Below, piece after piece: positions 9,380-17,510 of a stretch of 64,000 nucleotides of DNA; the first letter of the stretch is position 1; each line of letters begins with the position of its first letter. Origin of the DNA: Muribaculaceae bacterium (lineage in GTDB: Bacteria > Bacteroidota > Bacteroidia > Bacteroidales > Muribaculaceae); contig JAFZRJ010000013.1 in assembly GCA_017619935.1 (NCBI GenBank), positions 28,058-92,057 of the forward strand. Reading direction: 5' to 3'. The position numbers and the translations under genes were made by a program. The notes beneath the pieces are model-generated. The model made no database searches. It saw nothing but the letters and a program-made list of their open reading frames with translations, and was not told where the DNA came from.

Positions 9380-10414
9380 ATGAGAATCAAAACCCTCAAC
9401 GCTTGGCGCGGCATTTTCGCCATTGTGATTGTGCTCTACCACAGTCACGTCCACATTACTGACCAAGCGGTGTCGCTGGGGGTAAGTTTCTTTTTCGTTG
9501 TCAGCGGGTTTCTGTTGGCGCTGCATCACAGTGCCGAAAGCCTCGTCAACCCCAAGCAATGGTGGTCTTTCTGGTGGAAACGTGCGCGACGCATTTACCC
9601 CATTCATTGGCTAGCGCTGGCGTGTATCGCCTATTTCTATTTGATGGCCAAACACAAGCCTTTCGAACCCGGGAGTTTTTTTGCCCAGGTGGCGCTTGTG
9701 CAAGGGTGGATTCCCAAACGAGAAGTTTTTTTCGGCTATAATGGCGTGAGTTGGTTTTTGGGGGCGTTGTTGTTCTGTTACGCTTGTTTCCCGCTCATCA
9801 ATTACCTGTTTTCACGACTGCGACTGCGGTGGCAGATGATTCTGATTACGGCCATCTTTGTGTTTTTGGCATGGTGGATGCAGCAACTCACGGCTCAACA
9901 ACGGGTTTATACTTATGTATGCCCCGCCATTCGCCTCGGAGATTTCATTTTTGGCATCGTGGCAGGCAACCTCTATCGCCTGATGTCCAAAACGCAGTTC
10001 ACCTATTCACGCGCCAAGGCCACCTTGATTGAACTGGCTGCAGTTCTTTTTGCGTTGGAAATCATTTTCATCAACCGTACCACCGAACTTGTCACCATCT
10101 GGGACAATTACTTGCTGTGGTGGATTCCCGCCATGCTCATCGTTCTGTCGGCCGCCATGCTCAACGGGCAAGAAGGCTGGTTGGGGCAAGTGCTGAAATC
10201 AAAACCATTTCAGTGGCTGGGCGACATGAGCCTGGAAATCTATATTTTCCAAGGGGTGGCGGCATTGATGGTTAATTACTTCTTGGCACCGCTATTCGGA
10301 CATTTCGGTATCATGATTTATGACCAAAACGTGTGGTTCCAAGTTCCCTTGTTGCTCATTGTTTCATGGCTGGTCTTCAAGGTGAGAACTCACAAAAAAC
10401 ATGCATCGCTATGA
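9380..10414 (+). CDS. acyltransferase family 3 (OafA-like) membrane protein
   Basis: 344 residues, about ten membrane segments. It begins MRIKTLNAWRGIFAIVIVLYHSHVH, with the R of the (L)xxxRG motif and the catalytic-type His (YHSH), followed by FFFVVSGFLLALHH, RRIYPIHWLAL and SWFLGALLFCY, all typical of the family. These enzymes O-acetylate or O-acylate surface polysaccharides or lipid-linked sugars in the inner membrane. It is the middle gene of a three-gene operon and overlaps the next by 4 bp (ATGA). Confidence 0.9.
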   Translation: MRIKTLNAWRGIFAIVIVLYHSHVHITDQAVSLGVSFFFVVSGFLLALHHSAESLVNPKQWWSFWWKRARRIYPIHWLALACIAYFYLMAKHKPFEPGSFFAQVALVQGWIPKREVFFGYNGVSWFLGALLFCYACFPLINYLFSRLRLRWQMILITAIFVFLAWWMQQLTAQQRVYTYVCPAIRLGDFIFGIVAGNLYRLMSKTQFTYSRAKATLIELAAVLFALEIIFINRTTELVTIWDNYLLWWIPAMLIVLSAAMLNGQEGWLGQVLKSKPFQWLGDMSLEIYIFQGVAALMVNYFLAPLFGHFGIMIYDQNVWFQVPLLLIVSWLVFKVRTHKKHASL

Positions 10415-11433
10415 TCAAGTCACTCCAAAGTTTACGCGGCATCTTCGCCATCGTGATAATTTGTTATCATTACTATTCTCGCTCCCCAATGATTGTGGAT
10501 GCGACGGCATGCGGTGTATCGTTTTTCTTCATCATGAGCGGATTCGCCTTGGCGCTCCACCATCCCGTTGACTCCCTTAAAGATTTCAGCCTAAAGAACT
10601 TCATGCGCGACCGGCTCGCCAAGTTGTACCCCCTGCATCTCGTACTCACTTTAGCCATGATTTATCTCGCAGGAATCAACTGGAAACTATTGGCCAATGT
10701 GCTGCTGATACAAAGTTGGTTCACCAGCGAGAGCGTATGGTTTTCCTACAACGGCATTTCGTGGTTTGTAGCCTCATTAGTTTTCTGTTACTTGTTTTTC
10801 CACATGTTCAGTTACTGGAGCCGACGTTTGAAACCTGCCGTCACCGCCGGAATACTGTGCATCGCGACACTGCTGATGACGGGTGCTTTCATGCTCATAC
10901 CCAGCAGCATCTATTCTTGGTTCTACTATGTGTTGCCCGTCACTCGACTGATTGACTTTGGATTAGGCGTTTTTCTCGCCACCATTTACAGCCGGGCGAA
11001 AGCATCCGACGCCGCACCTACAACATCCACAGCCAGTTTCTTCGCTCTGGTCGCCATTATATTGGTGATGGCGCTCATCGCTTGGCCGCATCACACCCCG
11101 TTTGCCCGCGTGGCATTCCTTTCGTTTGTGTGGTATGCGCCGCTTGCCTTGTTGATTTTCGCGTTGGGGATGGCCGAACACGAAAATTCCGTTCTCACGC
11201 GACTCCTGTCGTGGAAACCATTGGTGTGGATAGGCGGAATCAGTTTTGAAATGTATATGTTGCAATTAATCGTGCATTGCTTCGTCTGCAAACTGGGGGT
11301 CATCTGCGTGGGGCACAAATTCAATCCTGAACTGCACATCGCTATCATCATCGCGCTGGTGATACCTCTCGCATGGCTCACACAACGATATTTCACCACT
11401 CCTGTGGCGCGATGGCTTAAACGCCACCACTAA
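10411..11433 (+). CDS. acyltransferase family 3 (OafA-like) membrane protein, second copy
   Basis: 340 residues from the ATG at 10411, which overlaps the preceding stop codon (ATGA); a TTG or GTG further upstream would lie inside the previous gene. It begins MIKSLQSLRGIFAIVIICYHYYSR and has SFFFIMSGFALALHH, KLYPLHLVLT and SWFVASLVFCYLFFH. It is a clear paralogue of the upstream acyltransferase (same motif order and spacing), so the pair probably arose by tandem duplication and may act on different positions or acyl donors. Confidence 0.9.
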   Translation: MIKSLQSLRGIFAIVIICYHYYSRSPMIVDATACGVSFFFIMSGFALALHHPVDSLKDFSLKNFMRDRLAKLYPLHLVLTLAMIYLAGINWKLLANVLLIQSWFTSESVWFSYNGISWFVASLVFCYLFFHMFSYWSRRLKPAVTAGILCIATLLMTGAFMLIPSSIYSWFYYVLPVTRLIDFGLGVFLATIYSRAKASDAAPTTSTASFFALVAIILVMALIAWPHHTPFARVAFLSFVWYAPLALLIFALGMAEHENSVLTRLLSWKPLVWIGGISFEMYMLQLIVHCFVCKLGVICVGHKFNPELHIAIIIALVIPLAWLTQRYFTTPVARWLKRHH

Positions 11434-11442
11434 ATCCAAGAC

Positions 11443-11504
11443 CTCCGAAATCTCCGAGAACTCCGAGGGCTCTGAGAAATTGAGAGACCCCCGATTTCTC
11501 AGAG
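11443..11504. repeat. 9-bp-period CTCCGAG microrepeat with terminator-like hairpin
   Basis: Consecutive 9-mers CTCCGAAAT, CTCCGAGAA, CTCCGAGGG, CTCTGAGAA run from 11443 to 11478. They then form a hairpin: CTCTGAGAAAT (11470-11480) pairs perfectly with ATTTCTCAGAG (11494-11504). It lies between two convergent genes and may end transcription from both sides, though no strong T-run follows. The same pattern occurs at 13463 and, with another hexamer, at 48940. Confidence 0.75.
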
Positions 11505-11537
11505 GCCTCCCAAATATCTCAAGTTCGTTTCACTTGT

Positions 11538-13406
11538 TTATTCCAAAATGATGTTGATGATGGCATTCACGTCGGCCACATCCACCACACCGTCACCATT
11601 AAGGTCGGCAAGTGCCTTCACATCGGGATCATTGTCAATCTCCAATATGATGTTGATGCAAATGTTCACGTCGGCCACATCCACTACGCCGTCACCATTG
11701 AGGTCGCCCACAACTCCGGGTTGGGGATCATCGCCAGTTTCAACGCCCTCGATATGCTGGAACTCTTTCCAACCATCGGCAGCTTGGTAAGCCCCAACCG
11801 AGTTGATGGGCACATAAAGCGTAGCGTTGGCAAAGACTTCATCACTGAAGAACGAACCTTCCATATCTACTTCAGGTGGATTCACAGCCATACAAGTCAC
11901 CTTGGTGGCTGAGGTAACGCTGCTGAACGCGCTATGGCTAACCGTCTGGACAGATTTTGGCAGCCACACTTCGGTCATGGGGACTTCACGCACGGCTTGG
12001 CGACCGATTTCGGTCACGCCATCGGGAACGATGAGCACCGTGTTTTCACGACCCTGGGGAACCGACACCAAACAGATAGGATTACCGGCAGCATTGATTT
12101 CATAGAGGCAACTGTCCAGTTCAACGAAATGGGTGTTGCCCTCGGCCACCTTCACTTCCTTGACGGATGTACAGCCCACAATGGGTGTGAATTCTATACT
12201 TTCAACCGTGCTGGGGATGGTGATAGTTTGCAGCGAAGTGGTACGGAAGAAGACGTTGCCGTCCATACGTATCAACCCTTCGGGCAGCTGCGCATCAACC
12301 AGTGCAGTGCGGCAGAATGCACTTGATCCGATTCTTTCCAGTTGGCCATTACAAGTGTAGGTTTTCAGAGCAGAACGACCCATAAAGGCGAATTGTTCCA
12401 GTTGTTTCACATTCTTGAGGTTGACACTGACAAGTTCGGCATTGTTCTGGAAGCAGCAACTGTCAATCTTTTCCAGCGTGCTAGGCAGATTGATGGTCTT
12501 GATGTTGTTGCTACCAAAACACATAAATCCGACGCTTTTCATGCCCTCGGGCAACGTGATGCTCTCCAAACCGCACATATAGAAGGTGTGTCGAGCCAGC
12601 TTTTCCATGCCTTCGGGCAAGCTGACGCTAGCGAGATTCACGCAACTTGCCCACACCGACTTGCCCAGTTGCACGTTGGGGTTAGGCAGACTTACGCTGG
12701 TAAGTTTCTCGCATTCGTAGAAGGCTGCGTCACCTATCTTGGTCACCGATGTCGGAATAATCACTCTGGTGAAGTTGGGGTGCTTGTAAAAAGCATATTC
12801 ATTGATTTCGGTGATGGTCTCAGGTATCGTATATTGCGTGACGTAGGTCGCGCCATTATCAAAATTAATGACCATAGAACCCGCCACAGCGATGATTTTG
12901 TCACCAGCCTTGTTTGTGATGGTGGACACGTCGCGACTTTGCGACGACACGGCAATGCGCTTGAACTCGGGGTTGTTGTCATCTACGGCAAGGAAACGGA
13001 ACTTGTTGCCACCCAACGCCATAGGAGCAAGCATAGTGAGTGTTGAAGGCAATCGCAGCGAAACACCTACGGCTCCGTCAAAGGCACCGTTGTCAATATA
13101 AATGAAACCTTCAGGCAAACGAATAACTGAGTTTTCCGAAAATGTGGCTTTTTGGAAGGCTCCAGGACCGACGCCCAGCACGGTGTACTCGACCCCGCCG
13201 TTAGTCACCGTTGCCGAGAAATCGTTCGTGGTGATATTCTGATAAATGTCATCTGGGTTATTGGGATTCTTTACCACAACACGAACCCACTTGTTGGTCT
13301 CATCCACCACTTCATAACGCAGTTTCCCTGAAGTGAAAAACGTTTGAGCGGATGAGAGCGATGCGCAAATGGCAACCGCAAAAATAAGATTGATGATTCT
13401 TTTCAT
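11538..13406 (-). CDS. BspA-like leucine-rich-repeat protein with C-terminal dockerin-like repeats (2)
   Basis: 622 residues. Signal peptide MKRIINLIFAVAICASLSSAQ; N-terminal region with LRYEVVDETNKWVRVVVKNP; LRR_5-type repeats from about residue 95 to 520 (for example AFYKHPNFTRVIIPTSVTKI, AFYECEKLTSVSLP); then VVGDLNGDGVVDVADVNICI and ADLNGDGVVDVADVNAIINI as paired dockerin-like calcium motifs at the very end. Exported and probably surface-displayed. It is closely similar to the next gene (13531-15375), especially over the last 230 residues, so the two form a tandem duplication. Confidence 0.9.
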   Translation of the reverse strand: MKRIINLIFAVAICASLSSAQTFFTSGKLRYEVVDETNKWVRVVVKNPNNPDDIYQNITTNDFSATVTNGGVEYTVLGVGPGAFQKATFSENSVIRLPEGFIYIDNGAFDGAVGVSLRLPSTLTMLAPMALGGNKFRFLAVDDNNPEFKRIAVSSQSRDVSTITNKAGDKIIAVAGSMVINFDNGATYVTQYTIPETITEINEYAFYKHPNFTRVIIPTSVTKIGDAAFYECEKLTSVSLPNPNVQLGKSVWASCVNLASVSLPEGMEKLARHTFYMCGLESITLPEGMKSVGFMCFGSNNIKTINLPSTLEKIDSCCFQNNAELVSVNLKNVKQLEQFAFMGRSALKTYTCNGQLERIGSSAFCRTALVDAQLPEGLIRMDGNVFFRTTSLQTITIPSTVESIEFTPIVGCTSVKEVKVAEGNTHFVELDSCLYEINAAGNPICLVSVPQGRENTVLIVPDGVTEIGRQAVREVPMTEVWLPKSVQTVSHSAFSSVTSATKVTCMAVNPPEVDMEGSFFSDEVFANATLYVPINSVGAYQAADGWKEFQHIEGVETGDDPQPGVVGDLNGDGVVDVADVNICINIILEIDNDPDVKALADLNGDGVVDVADVNAIINIILE

Positions 13407-13462
13407 TGAAAAATATTATAAAAATAGATTCTTCTTTCAGGTTTTTCCTAGTCCTACGACAT

Positions 13463-13516
13463 CTCCGAGAACTCTGAGACCTCCGAGAACTCAAAGAACT
13501 CGGAGGTCTCAGATAA
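13463..13516. repeat. 9-bp-period CTCCGAG microrepeat forming a hairpin
   Basis: Six consecutive 9-mers (CTCCGAGAA, CTCTGAGAC, CTCCGAGAA, CTCAAAGAA, CTCGGAGGT, CTCAGATAA) run from 13463 to 13516. Within them GAGACCTCCGAG (13476-13487) and CTCGGAGGTCTC (13499-13510) are a perfect 12-bp inverted repeat with an 11-nt loop. It lies just downstream of the minus-strand BspA gene ending at 13531, so it may act as its transcript 3' end; no T-run follows. Confidence 0.8.
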
Positions 13517-13530
13517 CCAACAGAATTGTT

Positions 13531-15375
13531 TTATTCCAGAATGATGTTGATGATGGCATTCACATCGCTCACGTCCACCACACCGTCTCCATTCAGGTCG
13601 GCAAGCGCCTTGACATCGGGATCATTATCCAATTCAAGGATGATGTTGATGCAGATGTTCACGTCGGCGACATCCACTACACCATCACCGTTGAGGTCAC
13701 CTACCACAACAGGTTGGGGATCATCGCCAGTTTCAACGCCCACAATGTTCTGGAACTCTTTCCAGCCATCAGCGCCTTGGTAAGCCTCAACCGAGTTCAT
13801 TGGCACATAAAGTGTTGCATTGGTGAACACTTCATTACTGAAGAACGGGCTTTCGATATCTACCGTAGGAGGATTCTGAGCCATACAAGTCACCTTGGTA
13901 GTGGCGGTGATAGTACTGAAAGCGCTGGACTCCAATTCTTGTATGCTGGAGGGCAGATAGATTTCGGTGAGTTCCACATTACGAGCTGCTTGGCGGGCAA
14001 GTTTTGTCACGCCATCGGGAACGATAAGCACAGTGTTTTCACGACCCTGGGGAACCGACACCAAACGGATAGGATTGCCGGCGGCATTGATTTCATAGAG
14101 GCAGCTGTCCAGTTCGGCATAATGGGTGTTACCCTCAGCCACTTGCACACGTTTCACGAGTGGACACTTGGTGATGGGGTTGTACTCAATGGTCTCCACC
14201 GTGCTGGGGATAGTAATGGTTTGCAGCGAGTTGGTGTTGAAGAACACATTGCCCTCCATGACCTTCAGCCCCTCAGGGAGCATGGCATCGGTCAAACCAG
14301 TGTTGCAGAACACAGTGGATGCAATGAACTCCAGCTGGCCGCTGCAGGTGTATCTCGTCAAGCCAGTGCAGCCCATGAAGGCATGGTGTTCCAGTCGCTT
14401 CACATTTTTCAAGTCCACGCTAGCCAAGTCGGGATTGTTTTGGAATCCGCAACTATCAATGCGTTCCAGCGATTCGGGCAGGCTCAGACTCTTGAGTTCA
14501 TTGCCGGCGAAGCACATCATGGGGATTACCGTCACGCCCTCGGGCACGGTGAGGTTCTCGATGGAGCAGCAGTAGAAATCGTGGTTGTTCAACTTGATGT
14601 TCTCGGGCAGGCTCACGCTAGTGACATTCACGCAACTGGCCCACACATTCTCGCCCAGCTCCACACCGGCACTTGGCAGACGCACACTGGTGAGCTTCCG
14701 ACAATCGGTAAAGGCATGGTGATCAATTTTTGTGATGCCATCGTGGAAAGTGACATTGGTCAAGTCAGAATTACCATAGAAAGCATAAGGTGCAATCTCG
14801 GTGATTTGATCAGGTATGGTCACTTGCGAAACATAAGTACCTTCACCTGCGGCACTAAGGAGTTTATGACCTGGGAAAGCAATCAATTTGTTGCCTTCCT
14901 TATTGGTGAGCATATTAATCAGAGAACCCTGAGGCTCAATAGCTATTTTGCCGAAATACGGATTGCTACTCTGAACGGTGATATGACCCAGTTTGTTGTT
15001 GACAAAAGCAATTTCGGAAACATACTGCATAGTAGCGGGCAGACGAACTCCTGTACCATTTCCACAACCATCAAAGGCACCATTGTCAATATAAATAAGA
15101 CCTTCAGGCAATGTGACCATTCCTGTTAAAGTAGCGTTCTGAAATGCGCCCGGGCCTATTCCAAACACGGTATATGTCTTGTTGTTGTAAGTTACCGTAG
15201 CAGCCAAATCGCCAGTTACGATGTCTGAATAGCTGCCATTTTCAGGGGCAATGATTTGAACCCACTTCTGGGTCTCATCAACGATTTGATAACGAATTTT
15301 ACCAACATAAAATTCTTGGGCATTTGCTGCCATCAGAATAAAGACCGCAGCGATAATGGTTAAAAGTTTTTTCAT
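13531..15375 (-). CDS. BspA-like leucine-rich-repeat protein with C-terminal dockerin-like repeats (3)
   Basis: 614 residues, paralogue of the gene at 11538-13406. Signal peptide MKKLLTIIAAVFILMAANAQ; N-terminal RYQIVDETQKWVQIIAPENG; LRR_5 repeats to about residue 515; C-terminal VVGDLNGDGVVDVADVNICI and DLNGDGVVDVSDVNAIIN dockerin-like pair. Stretches such as YEINAAGNPIRLVSVPQGRE are nearly identical in the two copies, while the central repeats differ, which fits duplication followed by divergence or gene conversion. A minus-sense -7 box lies at 15408-15415. Confidence 0.9.
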   Translation of the reverse strand: MKKLLTIIAAVFILMAANAQEFYVGKIRYQIVDETQKWVQIIAPENGSYSDIVTGDLAATVTYNNKTYTVFGIGPGAFQNATLTGMVTLPEGLIYIDNGAFDGCGNGTGVRLPATMQYVSEIAFVNNKLGHITVQSSNPYFGKIAIEPQGSLINMLTNKEGNKLIAFPGHKLLSAAGEGTYVSQVTIPDQITEIAPYAFYGNSDLTNVTFHDGITKIDHHAFTDCRKLTSVRLPSAGVELGENVWASCVNVTSVSLPENIKLNNHDFYCCSIENLTVPEGVTVIPMMCFAGNELKSLSLPESLERIDSCGFQNNPDLASVDLKNVKRLEHHAFMGCTGLTRYTCSGQLEFIASTVFCNTGLTDAMLPEGLKVMEGNVFFNTNSLQTITIPSTVETIEYNPITKCPLVKRVQVAEGNTHYAELDSCLYEINAAGNPIRLVSVPQGRENTVLIVPDGVTKLARQAARNVELTEIYLPSSIQELESSAFSTITATTKVTCMAQNPPTVDIESPFFSNEVFTNATLYVPMNSVEAYQGADGWKEFQNIVGVETGDDPQPVVVGDLNGDGVVDVADVNICINIILELDNDPDVKALADLNGDGVVDVSDVNAIINIILE

Positions 15376-15407
15376 TTGTATTTTGGTTTTGGTTAATAAT
15401 TAACGCC

Positions 15408-15415
15408 CAAAATTA
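15408..15415 (-). promoter_or_regulatory. -7 box of BspA gene (3)
   Basis: TAATTTTG on the minus strand, 32 bp before the start codon at 15375; it matches TAnnTTTG. No clear TTTG at -33. Confidence 0.45.
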
Positions 15416-15558
15416 GTAATAAATATTGAATCCACAAAAAAACCGCCCATTTTTCCCCTGATATTCACTCCTAATTAAATCATTTGTGCTTTCCATACAA
15501 GGTTGGGCCATATCATCGCTGAATAGAGGGTGGGGTGGCCAAAATTTGGGGAGATTAT

Positions 15559-15589
15559 TTTGAGGTGAATTCACTTTGTAGTAATTTTG
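15559..15589 (+). promoter_or_regulatory. Bacteroidetes promoter of the LtaS-like gene
   Basis: TTTG (15559-15562), 19-bp spacer, TAATTTTG (15582-15589): a full match to the Bacteroidetes primary-sigma consensus. It predicts a leader of about 80 nt before the ATG at 15679. The 303-bp divergent gap 15376-15678 holds this and the minus-sense box only. Confidence 0.7.
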
Positions 15590-15678
15590 CACGAAATGAG
15601 AAAAAGCCATGACTGTAGAAGCGTTTTTGACCACCAAAAACTGGGGCAAAAACGTGTCATGACTAAAAACAAAAATGA

Positions 15679-17484
15679 ATGGACCAAATCAAAGGATTCA
15701 AAAACCTGATGCGCTCTCGCACGATGCTGTTTTTCGTGCTGGCGGTGGCTGCACTCGCGTTGCAGTTGTTCCTGCTCAACAGGTATATCGTCAATAAATT
15801 CAATTACAACTACAACACCACCATTTTCAAGTTCTACAGCGCGGCGGTGGCATTGGCCGACGCCATCATCCTGCTAACGGTGTACTGGTTGCTGCCGCAA
15901 CGGCGCAAGGTTTGGACCTGGTTGCTGCTGGCGCTACTGCTCGTGTACGGCTTGGTGCAGATGCTGTATTTCCCCACCTATCACGATATCATGCCGTGGT
16001 CATCGTTCGCCTACGTGCAGAACGTGGACTCGGTGCTCATCCATAGCGCGCTGGGCGAGTTCAAAGTGATGCACTTGTTGCTGTTTGTACCCATGACCGC
16101 GCTGCTGGTGGCTTGGGTGCTGTGGCGACGTCGTATCGCCAACGAGCACTTGCCACACCGCACACGCATGTGGATGGTAATAACGTGTGTTTTCGCCTAC
16201 TTGGCAATCCACTTCGGCATGCTTTTTGCCAACGATGGCGGCCTATTGGTACAAAAAGGTCCACTCAACCGCAGGGTAAAAACCTACTCACAACTCATAG
16301 CCACACACACACGCTATTACCTCAAATTTGGTTTTGTGGCCTATAGCACACGAGCCGCTATCCGCACTGTGATGGAAAGCCGCGACATGAGTGCCGACGA
16401 ACGTCAACAAGTGGAGGCTTATCTTGCCGACTTGCCGAAATATTCCGACAACCCCTTCGGCCAACAAGGGAAGAACCTGATATTCATCGTGGTGGAATCG
16501 CTCAATGCATGGGTCATCGACCTTGAGATCGACGGCCGACCGGTAACTCCTGTACTGAACGCACTATGTGCCGATAGTTCAGCCCTGGTGGCGCTTCACG
16601 TGAAAACGCAAGTGAAGACGGGCCACTCGAGCGATGGGCATTTCATGTATAACACTGGGTTATTGCCACTCACTACCGAGAGCGTCGCCATGAACTACGG
16701 CAGTTGCGACTACCCCGCCCTAGCCAAGGCGCTGAAAGGCTATCACTGTTTTGAACGAATATGTGAGGGTGGCACCGTGTGGAACCAATTTGAGACCTGC
16801 CGTAGCTATGGTTTTGAAAAACTGTATGATTTTGACGACCTACGACCCATCGTGGAAGAGTGCGACTGGATGGAAGACCGGGCGCTGTTCAGACGTGGTC
16901 CTGACCATGTGGCGAAAGCCCGAAAACCATATTTTATGTTCATGGTCACGGCCAACATGCACAGTCCTTACGACAAACCGCGCATGGTCAAGACCGGCTG
17001 GATTTCGGACAGTAAGGCCTACACTCCTGAGGTGCGTAATTATCTGGATGTGACCAGCGTTTTTGACGAGGAACTGGGCATCTTCCTAGACAAATTGAAA
17101 CAGATGGGTGCCTACGACAACACCATCATCGTCATCGCCAGCGACCACACCGAGCGCGTGGATGACGACCCCAAAGGGCGGGCATCAATCAGTCCAGAGG
17201 GTGATGACTGTGTGTTTATCGCGTTGAACACAGGCCATGGAGGTCGCATCAATGACATTGTGGGCCAAATTGACGTGTACCCCACCGTGCTCGACTTGAT
17301 GGGCGCCAACGACTACCCCTGGAAAGGACTGGGTCGCAGCATGCTGCGCCATCCTGAGGGCGCGGTCGCTATCGGGCCCGACTTGGTCAAAGGACACAGC
17401 GACCCCGCTACGGTCAACCGCATGAAAGAAGCATGGCGAATCTCCGAACTGATGATTACCCGCCATTATTTCAAGAAAAAATAA
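15679..17484 (+). CDS. LTA synthase/sulfatase-family membrane phosphotransferase
   Basis: 601 residues: five membrane segments in the first 190 residues (including FFVLAVAALALQLFLLNRYI and MWMVITCVFAYLAIHFGMLF), then an extracytoplasmic alkaline-phosphatase-fold domain. Metal-site motifs are LIFIVVESLNAW, the nucleophile region KTGHSSDGHFMYNTGLLPL, ANMHSPYDKP and IVIASDHTERVDDD. This is the LtaS/OpgB/EptA-like layout. In Gram-negatives such enzymes transfer phosphoglycerol or phosphoethanolamine groups to envelope glycans or lipids; the donor here is unknown. The gene is monocistronic, convergent with the kinase-like gene downstream. Confidence 0.85.
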   Translation: MDQIKGFKNLMRSRTMLFFVLAVAALALQLFLLNRYIVNKFNYNYNTTIFKFYSAAVALADAIILLTVYWLLPQRRKVWTWLLLALLLVYGLVQMLYFPTYHDIMPWSSFAYVQNVDSVLIHSALGEFKVMHLLLFVPMTALLVAWVLWRRRIANEHLPHRTRMWMVITCVFAYLAIHFGMLFANDGGLLVQKGPLNRRVKTYSQLIATHTRYYLKFGFVAYSTRAAIRTVMESRDMSADERQQVEAYLADLPKYSDNPFGQQGKNLIFIVVESLNAWVIDLEIDGRPVTPVLNALCADSSALVALHVKTQVKTGHSSDGHFMYNTGLLPLTTESVAMNYGSCDYPALAKALKGYHCFERICEGGTVWNQFETCRSYGFEKLYDFDDLRPIVEECDWMEDRALFRRGPDHVAKARKPYFMFMVTANMHSPYDKPRMVKTGWISDSKAYTPEVRNYLDVTSVFDEELGIFLDKLKQMGAYDNTIIVIASDHTERVDDDPKGRASISPEGDDCVFIALNTGHGGRINDIVGQIDVYPTVLDLMGANDYPWKGLGRSMLRHPEGAVAIGPDLVKGHSDPATVNRMKEAWRISELMITRHYFKKK

Positions 17485-17510
17485 GTTTACAAACTCCCGT
17501 TAAGTAGAGA

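Noticed and set aside
13369-15129. Long plus-strand open frame (586 codons) across two BspA genes
   Set aside because: Antisense to well-supported LRR-dockerin genes; its sequence is a shadow of their repeats.
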